From: Notospermus geniculatus | Lineage: Eukaryota; Nemertea; Pilidiophora; Heteronemertea; Lineidae | DNA length: 64,000 bases | Reading direction: 5' to 3' | NCBI GenBank assembly: GCA_002633025.1 | Contig: NMRB01000949.1 | Coordinates: 1-64,000, forward strand | Shown: positions 1 to 10,412 of the stretch, piece by piece | Layout: every line of letters begins with the position of its first letter | Numbering within the stretch: position 1 is the stretch's first letter | The notes under the pieces: generated by a model | Told to the model about the DNA's origin: nothing | Databases searched by the model: none | What the model saw: the letters and a program-made list of their open reading frames with translations, nothing else | Position numbers and translations under genes: made by a program

Positions 1-148
1 TGTTGGGGGACATCACATAACGGGGGACATTAGATTCTACTACAACGGTGTAAAAGAAGCTAATGTCCCCCGATATGTGATGTCCCCCAAAAATACATTT
101 ACGGATTAAGCGGCACCATTGAATTGGTCTCTAGAGAGACCAAGACCC
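1..148. mobile_element. Nested TTAA-type palindromic element, partial
   Basis: This is the right part of the element seen whole at 10464-10667. It ends in GACCAAGACCC directly before TTAA (149-152). Inside it, 3-90 is a further palindrome with arms TTGGGGGACATCACATA and its complement. The right arm of the host foldback lacks this insert, which shows that it inserted into the left arm. Confidence 0.8.
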
Positions 149-581
149 TTAAAGTGACTAGGAAAATTTGTTCAAGCTTCGGTTATTACAAAATGCTAGT
201 CTTTCATTATAAATTCACACCGTCAATTCACTTTTTCAATTAAGTGTTAATTACTGGCAGCCAGACAAATCAGTAATCACCACACCATGGAGTATTCACC
301 ACGTCACTGGGAACCTATCGCTGTATGTATTGTATGGAGCGAGCTTGTACTCTGTTATATGTTGATTAGGTTCCCAGTGACGTGGTGAATGCTCCATGGT
401 GTGGTGATAACTGATTTGTCTGGCTGCCAGTAATTAACACTTAATTGAAAAAGTGAATTGACGGTGGGAATTTATCATGAAAGACTAGCATTTTGTAATA
501 ACCGAAGCTTGAAAAATTTTCCTAGTCCCTTTAATCCTGTGACAAACAATGCAGGGGGACATCAGGAGAGTGGGGGCATTA
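1..581. repeat. Foldback element, copy A (left end cut by window)
   Basis: A long inverted repeat has its left arm at 153-317 and its right arm at 367-527, which pair almost perfectly around a loop of about 50 bases. The right arm runs on through GCAGGGGGACATCAGG to a terminus near 581. The matching left terminus lies outside the window but is seen in copy B at 10413. A second palindromic element is nested in the left arm (1-148). No coding potential is visible. It is best described as a non-autonomous foldback or MITE-like DNA element; its superfamily is not determined. Confidence 0.85.
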
Positions 582-927
582 GATTCTATCACACCTGCCT
601 AACTGGGCAGTTGCGAAAACTCTCTCTTTACTCCAGGAACACCGAGTAGAAATTTAAAACCGATACTAGCGGCCATTCATATTTCACCAATGAATTATGG
701 GAATCGACCGGCGTTAAATTACGTGGCCCTAACAGATGTAAAACTTTCGACACCATTTGAAATATAGCATTCTAGCCTAGTTCATGCCCTTTAATTGTAT
801 CTCCAAGAAACCTGTTATTATTTCATGCCATTTGAAATATAGCCAACACTTTCAAAGACAGTTTATTGGAAAATTATTAAATAAAAACGCGGTTTCCACT
901 GTGCGGGCTTCAATTGAAAATAATATA
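582..927. other. Unassigned sequence
   Basis: No gene, TIR pair or tandem repeat was seen. The word GGTGTGATAGAATCTAAT (read on the minus strand near 580-596) resembles one at 9699-9716, so part of this may belong to a further decayed repeat. Confidence 0.4.
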
Positions 928-1051
928 GAGTTTTCGCAAAGCCCCCGAAACGCCAACGGGAACGTCTATCCTTTTGTTCGGTGGTCTCGTCGTGCCATCG
1001 AACAATGGGTTAGGCGTTCGCGTTGGCGTTTCGGGGGCTTTGCGAAAACTC
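928..1051. repeat. Hairpin MITE, GAGTTTTCGCAAAGCC family
   Basis: The 124-bp palindromic element has arms of about 37 bp: GAGTTTTCGCAAAGCCCCCG at the left and its complement at the right. A second copy sits at 41695-41815, and one arm at 63901-63934. The loop carries TTGTTCGGTG-type sequence also present in the second copy, which confirms a dispersed family. No ORF is present. Confidence 0.88.
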
Positions 1052-1098
1052 CCTAGTACCAAATTTCCACCCAGTATACTTTGCATTATCGATGCTTA

Positions 1099-1249
1099 AA
1101 GCGGGTGATCCACTGTTGCGATTTTGGCTTGAGACGGGGTTGCGATCCCTTGCGGTTACCTTATATGGCAATCGGAAGTCCTTATAAGGTAACCGCAAGG
1201 GAACGCAACCCCGTCTCAAGCCAAAATCGCAACAGTGGATCACCCGCTT
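1099..1249. repeat. Near-perfect 151-bp hairpin
   Basis: The arms of about 67 bp start AAGCGGGTGATCCACTG and end with the complement; they are nearly perfect around a loop of about 17 bases. A single n at 1250 abuts the right end. No relative was seen elsewhere in the window. The near-perfect arms suggest a young foldback MITE, or an assembly fold at the n. Confidence 0.85.
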
Positions 1250-1489
1250 NAGTGATGTATATACGAAATTTGCTCACGGTGAAAAATGCCACAGTCGTGG
1301 AAATCATGCCAAGTGACGTCTCTTTTGCAACTTTGGTATCAAGTTGTATTCATGTAATCGATGCCACTCTGTTCATGGCTCAGCAGAGATAGTGTTGGTA
1401 TTTCAATCGCGAACACAAAAGACCGGCCAGCTGGGATTCCCGTCTTTATCAGGTCGAATAGGCAATATATTGTATCTCTTGCATTATGA

Positions 1490-1852
1490 AAGGCTCTTCT
1501 ACACGTAGGTACTTTTGTATTAGAACAAGCCCGGACATAGCCCAGCAAATGTTGCAGGTTGTTCTGACTTGTTCCAGGACCTGTCCTTTTGAACAGCACA
1601 TGACCTGAAACTGCTCACTCATCGGCCAATAGGCCTACACGTACCTAGAACATCTTAGCACAAATGTTCTAAAATAGCTGCATTTTTCGGTTTCGTCAAC
1701 CTTGTGCCAGAATGTTATTGGATGTTTCAAGATGTTTTAGAGGACGTCCAGACATACATGTAGGTATTTTTGTATTGGAACATTTGCCAACATTTGTCCT
1801 GTCCTGTTCGTAAATGTTTTAGGACAAATATACCTACGTGTAGACGACCCTT
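1490..1852. repeat. Decayed TIR element, CTACACGTAGGTA ends
   Basis: Left end GGCTCTTCTACACGTAGGTA (1492-1511) is matched on the opposite strand by GGGTCGTCTACACGTAGGTA (1831-1850). A third related word, ACATGTAGGTATTTTTGTAT, lies inside at about 1755. This is a MITE-like element of about 360 bp without an ORF. Confidence 0.65.
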
Positions 1853-2229
1853 AATATAAATATCAGACGTGTGTATTTATACTTACAACGTTCTTGGGTT
1901 CCGGTGATGTTGTATCATCTGCGACCTTCCTCATCATTACTCAGCAGAGAAAACAAGCACAAACAAATAAGAAAAAGACGGAGCGTGCTTTTGTAATGAA
2001 TTCTATGGACCTTTATTTCTAGTATTATCATGCTTAACAACAACACAAATACATGTTCTCAACTACATGTACACCGACCAGTCGCTCTCGGTATTCTCGT
2101 CAGAATTACCAACACATGAAACAAGAGAGCATCTCGAGTATGAAAATAGGCAAATAGCATCGTACATTGGCTATATACAGAGGTAGCAATACACGCATTC
2201 ACACAATAATAAAGGCATCGCCTGCCGTA
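1853..2229. other. Unassigned sequence
   Basis: No gene or repeat structure was recognised. Confidence 0.4.
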
Positions 2230-2724
2230 CACTAGTGGACAGAAGTATTACTATTAGGACACTTTCAAAATTATCAGTCATTTCCCTCTTTTTACTTCCT
2301 TTTGTCTCTGACAACTAATTATTTTTCTTATTGTCGAGAACATTTTTACCTTGGCAAGTGGGTTATATAATCCAATGAGATTGTCTACGCCAAAGGTTAT
2401 TGAAAAGGGGTATTGCTGATATATGAATAACAAAGATAATTACGGTGTGTGCCATTCAAACCTCTCAGATTCAAAGACTAAAGCTACATGGGAGGGGACA
2501 AGAATGGACGAAGCACATCACGATTGTCATTGTTATTCATGTATCAGCAAACCCATGCGAATAGCCTTTGGCTTGGGTAATCTCATGGGATTATATAACC
2601 CACTTGCCAAGGAAAAATATTCTGATTAATAAGAAAAGTAACCAGTGGTTAGAGACAAAAAGGAAGGCAAAAGAGGAAAATGACTTAGAATTTGGAAAGT
2701 GTCTTATATTTCTCTCCACCACTG
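2230..2724. mobile_element. 495-bp foldback MITE with TA target duplication
   Basis: The element is flanked by TA (2228-2229 and 2725-2726). Its two halves are inverted copies for over 160 bp each, beginning CACTAGTGGACAG at the left and CAGTGGTGGAGAG (complement strand) at the right. The arms continue inward nearly to the centre (about 2445-2515). TA duplication and CAC/CAG ends suit a Tc1/mariner-type non-autonomous element (inference). The right half recurs at 11717-11995 in the segmental duplicate. Confidence 0.85.
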
Positions 2725-3340
2725 TATATGATACTCATGACCTACACGTTTACTTCAAACAGTCAAATGATTAATCGCACAAAATCCTTTGCCAGACAAA
2801 AGTGTAGAATGTGAACCGTTCTCAAACAAACTGCACTTCATTTCTAGTCGCAGGGTTATCAAAAGTAACTAATAAATTCCTCTCTCACCTGCGACCTCAA
2901 ACGCTTCGGATATACGAAGATTACCACATTGATGTAAGGAAATATTGTGGGCGAATGATTCGCCATTGTTCTAAAATTACTACTTTCCATTCTACTTCCC
3001 AGTGGCGCGAGGTTTATCCCCGATAGCTCCGCAACGGCTGGGTCAAATTTGACGAAACATACGTCAATCGACTTGTCTTTCTTGCCGGTATCTTTCTGCT
3101 ACATTCATTTTTCGCGTAAGGCCGACATAACGGATCCCTTTCTCAAAACTCACTTCATTTCGCCATGGTGTTCAGTGCAGTTTACACGTGCGCGATGCAT
3201 TGCGTAATTTCAAAATGGCCGCCATTTCGACCGTAAATACGAACTTTGATTGGTGAAAGAACTTTTTTCTGTCAGGTTTATAGGGAAAATGACAGTGACG
3301 ATGGTTGTAGCGGCAAAAAAGACAAATCAATTGATGTATA

Positions 3341-3719
3341 TCGTAATAAACAGCAACTTCATTTTTTACACTATATACAAATTATTTTACACTATATACA
3401 ACTCATTCGCACAATGCATTTCGAAGCCCATGCTTCTTCGTCAGGTGGCTTAAACAGACTGAACATGATTTCTGTAGTATACATATAAGTCACATATTAA
3501 ACATAGTAAAGAATAGTATTAGGGGGGATTAAAATAATTGAAGGGTATAGAATGATCCACTATTGAATAGCTGCTTATTGAGAATTGGTTTGTTTGTTTT
3601 GATGTGGAGTCCTTCTTTTATCAAGCATTCAAAGTCAGATCTGGCAGAGTCAATAATAGAGAAGGTATCTGATGGAGGATGAGAGTTACAAATTGAGCAC
3701 TGATCTAGATGTTGTCTTG
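3341..3719 (-). mobile_element. 5'-truncated Penelope-like retroelement
   Basis: The 379-bp insert is flanked by the 14-base target duplication TCAATTGATGTATA (3327-3340 and 3720-3733). The paralogous segment has one copy of that word at 12602-12615 and no insert. Read on the minus strand, it encodes the end of a reverse-transcriptase/endonuclease protein followed by a 3' tail. The tail contains a GAAGAAGC-type motif (complement of 3426-3440) and two tandem copies of TTGTATATAGTGTAA (3366-3401). The truncation at the 3719 end fits 5' truncation during target-primed integration. It is inactive because most of the protein is absent. Confidence 0.8.
3529..3719 (-). pseudogene. Penelope-like element, C-terminal endonuclease fragment
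   Basis: The minus-strand frame gives about 63 residues ending at a stop near 3529. Visible are a CSICNSHPPS segment and then FECLIKEGLHI, a stretch resembling the end of the GIY-YIG endonuclease domain of Penelope-like elements, where a phenylalanine-x(2)-leucine-x-x-glutamate helix is followed by an I-x(3)-P-x-LN-x-Q stretch. Here that stretch reads KTNKPILNKQL. In intact elements this domain follows the reverse transcriptase and nicks the target DNA. The catalytic GIY and YIG strands are not present in the fragment. The frame enters the flanking target duplication at its upstream end, so the apparent start codon has no meaning. I recognise the family by these conserved features; a profile search would settle it. 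Confidence 0.68.
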
Positions 3720-3818
3720 TCAATTGATGTATAGTACCGGTATGTCAAATTTGACCCAGCCGTTGCCGAGCTATCGTTGATAAACCTCGCGCCACTCGAA
3801 ACTGGAATGGAGAGTAAG

Positions 3819-4988
3819 AATTTTCCCGTGACGTTTTTCTGACAGGACAAGGACACAGAACGAGGAGCATAGATTCTGACTTGACCTTCAGTAACTGTCC
3901 TGATGAATGAGAAACCAAAAATTCACGGCGTTTGTTTTTGGGCATAATATCCCTGCCACCTGAATAACACGTCCACCATAAACATGTATTATATTGCTGC
4001 CATGGATAAAGTATCAAACACAGAAATATTTTAGGCCGATAATATGCATTGGCAAATCATATTCTAATGCAATTCATGTGGTAAATCGGAATTCTGAAAT
4101 TAACTTTTAGACACCCCTCTGTCAGGAGAACCTTGTTTTCCGGTTCCCGCTGGTTCGGTTAAGAATAAATGGGATGCGAAAAGAAATTGTGGCGACATTC
4201 TATTGTCATTTTCGTTCTTGAAATTTCCAGCCAAAATAATAGATTAAGAAAAACAACTTCAAATCAACATGCATCCAACAGAATGAGGCTTACTTTATGA
4301 AAGTCCTTAAAATTCAATATTCTTGTGTACAGAATTTCGAGCGATGATTTATGATCCATTTCCGATCTCACCCATGATAACAGCATTTAGCGTTGGTTGT
4401 CGCCAAGGCAACAGGCTTTACTCCTTAGACCCAAAGCAAGCGTTAAGATGGGTGCATTCATAGCATGGTTCCCCTCGGCATTCAAACGTTGAAATAATGG
4501 CATATGCATTCTACTGTAAATAGGCACTCACAGAACTTCCACAAAATGAAGTTAACCAGCTAAAGAAAAGCCACAAGAACTTTTCTAAATTAGATTTGAT
4601 TGTGTCTTTAGGGAGCTAACCATGTAGAAAAGATTTACTGCGGCATACTGCTGCAATCACGGGGAACATTCCCCATAAATGTAGGTGTTGATTGTTACGA
4701 AATGACATTCAAAATCAAAAAATGGTGCAAATGAATCCATAATAGAGGAAGAACTCCCTTCATCTCCATTAGAATATCTGCCTCTGATTGAAACTACATC
4801 AAACTCTTCGTACCATTACTGTCACAATGAATGTCATCATCATTACTTGACAATTCATCTAGATGACGAGCTTCAATAAAGCAGCCCGTACAAAAGAAGA
4901 CAGGATAGTTTGGGACCTGGTCGGTATTCAAAACTTTCGTTTAACAAAAAAATACCAGCTGGTCTAAACGATTTATTATGACGCTTTA
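3819..4988. other. Duplicated unique-looking sequence, no gene
   Basis: No gene was recognised. From 4288 onward it is identical, base for base, to 13167 onward, whereas 3819-4287 differs from its counterpart at about 3 % of positions. Confidence 0.6.
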
Positions 4989-5400
4989 GGGGCCGTCTCA
5001 AAATTGTCTTGATGCAAAAAAAGACGAAGTGAGTTCGTCTGGGGGGAGGGTGTTCTCGATTTGGGGAAGCCCACTTCATCTTTTTTGAAAAAATTGGCAT
5101 CACTCTTTTTTACAGGAGAATAGATTTTACCTGAAATAAATATTGCTTTCTTGGTTTACTAGTGTCTTCACATGCTTTTCTTTATAATCTTTCCATGCCT
5201 AACGTCCCTACATGGATGAAGCCAATGTCAAGTGCCCACGTCATCTTTTCGGGGGGGGGGGGGATATCATCTTTCCATGCCTAACGTCCCTACATGGATG
5301 AAGCCAATGTCAAGTGCCCACTTCATCTTTTCAAGGGGGGTCAGGGAAGAGATGAAGTCACTTCGTCTTTTTGGCATCAATATAATTTTGAGACGGTCCC
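4989..5400. mobile_element. MITE with GGGGCCGTCTCAAAATT ends, copy A
   Basis: Flanked by TA (4987-4988 and 5401-5402). The left end GGGGCCGTCTCAAAATTGTC pairs with the right end AATTTTGAGACGGTCCC. The subterminal GACGAAGTGA and GATGAAGTGGGC words also pair. It is Tc1/mariner-like by target site (inference). The internal poly-G run (5251-5263) and local duplication make it longer than copy B (13868-14204). Confidence 0.82.
5187..5332 (+). repeat. Two-copy tandem repeat, period 82
   Basis: ATCTTTCCATGCCTAACGTC and the following bases up to GCCCAC occur at 5187-5250 and again at 5269-5332, separated by a G-rich run. Copy B has the unit once, so this duplication arose after the segmental duplication, or in only one haplotype. 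Confidence 0.88.
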
Positions 5401-6657
5401 TAACCACGCCAACAGCTACAAAGTTAAACAAACAGGCAATCAATGAAAACTGACGACTTTTAAATGACATTCTTTTCAGAAAATGGTATGGACCCTGCTT
5501 GCCTGTTCTCCTAGGAGCCTATGCCCAAATTCGCGGCGAAAAACAAACATTCGTAAGCGTCTCTATACGTACACGCAATGAACCAGTTTTTCAATCACAC
5601 GTAAGCGTTACTCCATTTATTATATTGAAAAAGTCTGACTCGCAACAGGTTCTTGTGTAATGAATTGAGTCCCGCAGCGAGTCCAATTCACCGATTGGCA
5701 ATCGTCAAATTGATTCCGCTCGTTGACCTCAGATGGAAAATACGACGATGATAAACATCCCAAGAGAATGACCCGCTAAATGGATCTGTGTGACATCACG
5801 ATGTACCAGGCCGACGACGTGTTTTCTCTGGTCATGTTGACTGGAAATTTGATTTGTGATGATCTGTACCCAAATGGCAAAATGATCCAGTGAATTTTCA
5901 GAAACACCCAAGTAACGTCGCGTTACATGAGTACACATTTTCGCGAAGCCAGACCCTGCACTTAACCCTTTCGCGCCCGGATTAATTTGAAATGTGAACA
6001 TTGTGTAACATGAATTGCTGATGTCTCTACAAAAACGCGCCTAGCTCCCAAAAATTGCAACCAAAACTGGTGACAAGACACTCATTCTGGAGGCAACTAA
6101 ATGGGCACGATCTCATGCAGGTTTGCTTCTTCTAAAATGTCTGTGAGAGAAACAGGCCAGAGCCAGAGATGTCGGTCGCTAGGGGACGCTTTCCAGATAT
6201 GGGCGGGCAATGGCATTTTTTTAATTTCATGATGTTAACACAAACCGAAAAATAAACTTCGGTCGTAACACATTCGTGCAATTCAATTTCAAAACGGACC
6301 TCAATTGGATGCGTTCACTATCTCCCCCGCCACCTTAAGGAATACATCATTAGAACTTCAGCCAATGTTTATTTTATTTTCTTATTGACACTACTTCTAC
6401 ACATGTTTCACACTTAGATTTTCTAATTTTAGCTGAATATTTTTAATTTTTTGTTTTTTGGACATTAAACTAGACTTATTTTAACTTCAAAATGACAACA
6501 AAATCAACCGTGTACAGGTTGTTTTAGTGACTTTATGAATGTTTGAATCTGAAAATGTTGCGCTACCTCCAACGGCTTCACCTTATTAGTATGACCAGTT
6601 CATGACACATGGCCATTTCCTAATTCTAATCAGAACCGACGCCCCCTGATTATCCTT
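5401..6657. other. No gene seen; end of duplicated segment at 6248
   Basis: 5401-6248 is shared with 14205-15050 at about 98 % identity. 6249-6657 is unique in the window. No exon or repeat structure was recognised. Confidence 0.5.
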
Positions 6658-7160
6658 TATTAATTAAACGAGAAAAAAATCGGTCACGACATTCTCATTG
6701 GCTGCTTCCCCTTGCGAAGGAGACCGTTTGTGATTTAATTAAAAGATGAAGTGCATGTACTCTTATCATTTGGGCACAATTTCAACATCAAGATCAGAAC
6801 AGCGCTACATTGCTCTAAGCATAACCCCAAATCATCATGACCTTGTCATGTGCTAATTTTGTATGTGAAAAGCACTGTAACAAGATCCGAGAGACTTGGG
6901 AATTGGTTAATCGGGTAAAACTGTGATATCACCTCCTCAAATTTCTGTAACCTTCGGAAATATCTTACCTTATGCATTATCAACGACATCCAGCGGTCAT
7001 AATCCGCCATGTTCTGCTGTTGGTGATGTCAAGCAACAAACGCGCCAACCACAGTACAGTACATGCACTTCATCTTTTAATTAAATCACAAACGGTCTCC
7101 TTCGCAAGGGGAAGCAGCCAATGAGAATGTCGTGACCGATTTTTTTCTCGTTTAATTAAT
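6658..7160. repeat. Perfect long inverted repeat, about 102-bp arms
   Basis: Arms 6658-6760 and 7059-7160 are essentially identical in inverse orientation (core GGTCACGACATTCTCATTGG and GAAGGAGACCGTTTG) around a unique 300-bp middle. The outer ends are ATTAATTAAACGAG. It is likely a recent non-autonomous foldback element; no target duplication is clear because the flanks are AT-rich. Confidence 0.88.
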
Positions 7161-7471
7161 TAAGATATTGGGCAATTAAATTCCAATGAATAAATTCAAT
7201 TTGCGGTAATTAAGTTTTTACATGGTGGGTAGTCTCCGCTTCAGTGCAAACAGCTTGCGTCATGCGCTTTAACTGGCGAAATACTTGAACACCTGTGAGT
7301 TGAAACATGTGGGGTTATAGAATGGATTGAACGCATTTTTTGGAAAAAAAACACCTTCATTTTCTCTCAACGATGGTTTGAAAATGATGATGCTGGAATC
7401 GGTGATATCATCGAAATGCAATTAAAGCATGATAGATTGGTGAAATAAAAAGGCGCTATTGATGAACGGCT
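7161..7471. other. Unassigned sequence
   Basis: No gene or repeat seen, apart from AACGGCT at 7465-7471, which belongs to the target duplication of the next element. Confidence 0.5.
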
Positions 7472-7871
7472 ATCGTAGGCCGGAGTGGACAAAAGTCTCC
7501 ATTTAGGTATCATACCTAAATAGAATTAGGTACTATACCTAAATCAACCAACCACATGCCAGGAATTAGGTATCATACCTAAATCGATTTAAGTACCATA
7601 CCTAAATCGACCAATAGCAGGCCAGGAATTAGGTATCATACCTAAATCGATTTAGGTACCATACCTAAATCGATTTAAGTACCATACCTAAATCGATTTA
7701 GGTATGGTACCTAATTCCTGGCCTGTTATTGGTCGATTTAGGTATGATACTTAAATCGATTTAGGTATGATACCTAATTCCTGGCATGTGGTTGGTTGAT
7801 TTAGGTATGGTACCTAATTCTATTTAGGTATGATACCTAAATGGAGACTTTTGTCCACTCCGGCCTACGAT
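7472..7871. mobile_element. 400-bp palindrome built from 12 small palindromes
   Basis: The whole element is an inverted repeat (outer ends ATCGTAGGCCGGAGTGGACA and complement). Its arms consist of repeats of a 17-base palindrome of type TTAGGTATCATACCTAA. Twelve units can be counted, six per half, with matching spacers (for example CCAATAGCAGGCCAGG at left, paired with CCTGGCCTGTTATTGG at right). The flanks carry a direct repeat AACGGCT (7465-7471 and 7873-7879); extended to 8 bases it has one mismatch. This supports mobility, possibly hAT-like by target length (inference). No ORF. Confidence 0.9.
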
Positions 7872-7879
7872 AAACGGCT

Positions 7880-8290
7880 GCATGACGCGATACACGTGTT
7901 GAGCTCGACATAGTCCTTTTGTTTTGCCCCTGTCGTAAATCACATTCATGTACTGCATGTAATTAACAGATTTGTCTACAGTCATCGCTGTCGATTTCGA
8001 CGGTAGGCCTGACCTTTTCAGTAGGCGTTCGTGCTTAAAGCTGAACTGTATGACAAACCTCATACTCAGCTTCCATAAGGAACTAGTCTATCAGGCTCGG
8101 TCACTCGGACACCTCTCTGTGTGTCTCGATTGAAAGCCTGATATTGAATACGGTGGCGCTGCCCCAACAGGCCGGCAGTCTATCATGTTCTGGAGGTATA
8201 CTCCGATGGGCGTTTGCACGTCTGTAGACTCGACCAGCATACTACGGCGCTGTGGCGTTTTTCTTCATGCAGTTCAGCTTTAAAGCCATA
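7880..8290. other. Unassigned sequence
   Basis: No gene or repeat structure recognised. Confidence 0.4.
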
Positions 8291-8528
8291 CACAGAAAAG
8301 AGAAATCAACTCGAGTGGAGACTCAGATCTCACTATGGGGACAAAATGAAAATATTTCGGCTCGAGACAATAACATCTCAATCTGAGTTGAGTGATCTCA
8401 GAATGAGACTGTCAGTCTCTCGGCCCACAATATTTTCCGTTTCATTTTGAGACAAAAGGTATTTCAAACCATTTTGTCCCCATAGTGAGACTTTGAGTCT
8501 CCACTCGAGTTGATTTCTTTTTTCTGTG
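8291..8528. mobile_element. 238-bp MITE with CACAG ends
   Basis: TA flanks (8289-8290 and 8529-8530). Arms of about 57 bp (CACAGAAAAGAGAAATCAAC, then ACTCGAGTGGAGACTC and CACTATGGGGACAAAAT) are inverted at the right end with few mismatches. There is no ORF. A Tc1/mariner-like target site is inferred. Confidence 0.85.
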
Positions 8529-9416
8529 TACAGTATATTAATTCAGGAAGTGCTAACTTTCGCCGACGTTACTGTAGCGTAAATTGTACTGTACTGTACA
8601 GCACGTTTGATAAATCCGCATTTTAAACAAAAAAGAAAAAACAAGAACATTCATTTGAGTGAAGAACAATTGTTCCAGCACAAAAATAGCGTACTGTCGG
8701 CTCCAACACTTAGATTTTTCTTTTCTCCTTCAGACAGAAAGCGTCCAAAAAGACATGCCTCCACGTGCGAGGTCCGTTGTAAAACGGCGGCAAAAAGGAA
8801 AAAAATAAAAAAATATGGCCGTAACGTACTGGTCCACAAGTGCCATGTCTGGACGGTTGGTAGTGTGACGAACGTGCCTCTGTACATTAGATTCGGATTT
8901 GAAAAAGACTCCTTGACCGCTGCCGATCAATGACTTAAGTGGTCACGTTTTCAAGACGGGCCACATTGATCGCAGCAATAAGCGAGTGTCGAGATGGACA
9001 TCTTCACGTTTTCTTTTTCTGTTTAGAAGGTTTGCCCTGTCGACATGGTAATGATGGTTCGTGAGACATGCAAGAAATTTCTCCCGGAGTGTCTTGAGTG
9101 CCATTGGCGTTGGTCGAAAGGTGCTTTTCATGTGGTTGTGTAGGACGGATGTCAATAGTGAGTTTTCATAACGGCCCGGTTAGCATCCGACATCGTTGAG
9201 TGATGATTCCTTCCATTAAAAGCCTACTTGAACAATCAGATGAATCATCGTTAAACGTTGTCGTCGGCCTATAAAAGCGGGGTTCATTGGCAGACGGATT
9301 TTGTCCGAATCCGTAAAAAATCGACCAAATTGACTTTTGCGTTGTCGTCTCCGGAAAACTAGGGACAAACGAACTGAAAACGGGCCGCATCCGTGTGACA
9401 ATGAACCCCGCTTAAG
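8529..9416. other. No recognised gene
   Basis: A lysine-rich frame of 108 codons (8607-8933, +) and several shorter minus-strand frames (9155-8943, 9390-9166) are open, but none shows a domain I recognise. Two opposite-strand frames overlap the first one, so chance openness is likely. Confidence 0.4.
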
Positions 9417-9564
9417 GCCAAGTGCACATTTGGGGCAAAACTCAATGCGGTAGGGATGTTTTTAAAATTGACTGACCCGGCTGAATGACGAGTCAACAGC
9501 GTTGGTCAGTTGACTTTAAAAACATCCCTACCGCATTGAGTTTTGCCGCAAATGTGCGCTTGGC
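9417..9564. repeat. Hairpin MITE, GCCAAG-GTGCACATT family, copy 1
   Basis: Arms of about 61 bp (GCAAAACTCAATGCGGTAGG is the conserved core) lie around a loop of about 27 bases. A second member at 28508-28657 has the same arms and a related loop containing GACTCGTCATTCAGCCGGGT in inverse orientation. Confidence 0.88.
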
Positions 9565-10412
9565 TTTAGGCCGGGTTTGCACACGGAGATGCGGACAGGC
9601 AGGCGAACAGTGGCCTAATAGGCTAAAGTGTTCATGACCATGAAACTTTCGTTCGCCCGCGTGTCCGTATACCGTACCTCTATGTACATGATGTAAACCA
9701 GGTGTGATAAAATCTAATATCGTACCTCAAGAGAGAATCCGTGAATATGATTGGCCGAGACGCGTCACGTGAGCGGTGAACATTTTTCAATGTCTCCCGC
9801 TCAAGATGCAATGTCCACCGCTCACGGAAAACAAAATGGCGGGCGTTTTTTTCGTTGACCGCTTCGAATATTTGAAGTCGCATATTAGGCTATCGAGCTC
9901 CGATTAAATCATATTCTGGTGTCGATTGGCGTAGTATCAGCATGTTTAGCACGAATACATGAAAAAGGTTGAGTGGAATACAGGGAATAGCATGTTCAAC
10001 AGTCACAAATTCTAGGCCTACCGGTCCGCACAGCCCGTGTTGATGTCAGCGCCTGGCAACCAAGTTCAATCGCAGCAGCGCAAGGCACTTGGAGTGGACT
10101 GCCAAGTTTAACATTACTCTTACGCAATGTAGGCCTAACGAAATGATACTTTGTCACATTTGGAAGAATATTACCACCTTTCCTTTGTCATTTAACTCAC
10201 TTAGGCCTAGACTAGCACAGCCACAGCTTTTTAGCAAGGGATTTTTTTTCAAATCCTGGTTGACCATGATCTGTCGTCTTCACGCATTCCGCCGCTGCCG
10301 GGCACAGCCGCAGAGACGGGTTGTGACACATACATTTACACGGCCTCGGTCAACAATGTTTTCTCGGGGTGACATTTCGGTCTGTCCCCCTCCATGGCGG
10401 GCGCAATTTTCT
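9565..10412. other. No recognised gene; weak hairpins
   Basis: Weak inverted repeats occur at about 9590-9668 (CGGACAGGCAGGCGAAC) and 9764-9820 (CGTGAGCGGTG). A 108-codon frame (10089-10415, +) has no recognisable domain and runs into the foldback element. Confidence 0.4.

Larger units (their letters stand above)
2978..3818. repeat. Foldback element interrupted by a Penelope-like insertion
   Basis: An outer inverted repeat pairs about 2978-3050 with 3742-3818 (core TGGCGCGAGGTTTATC and CAACGGCTGGGTCAAATTTG). An inner one pairs 3057-3087 with 3311-3339. The uninterrupted form is at 12250-12695, about 446 bp with arms of about 113 bp. In this copy the right arm is split by the insertion at 3341-3719. 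Confidence 0.82.
1..6248. repeat. Large duplicated segment, copy A
   Basis: This segment recurs in the same orientation at 10413-15050. Positions 1-520 match 10520-11048, and 2448-6248 match 11719-15050; the middle of copy B is an N gap. By eye the copies differ at about 2-4 % of bases, plus indels. Homology stops abruptly after the shared word caaaccga (6241-6248 and 15043-15050). The window begins inside the leading foldback element, so copy A is cut at its left end. Differences specific to copy A are a Penelope-like insertion (3341-3719) and a short tandem duplication (5187-5332). Confidence 0.93.

Noticed and set aside
7505-7860. CRISPR-like array of short repeats
   Set aside because: The repeats are palindromic, alternate in orientation about a centre, have non-unique mirrored spacers, and lie in a eukaryotic-type context.
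9764-9820. Short inverted CGTGAGCGGTG words as a MITE
   Set aside because: Arms of about 11-17 bases with mismatches and no target duplication. Too weak to call.
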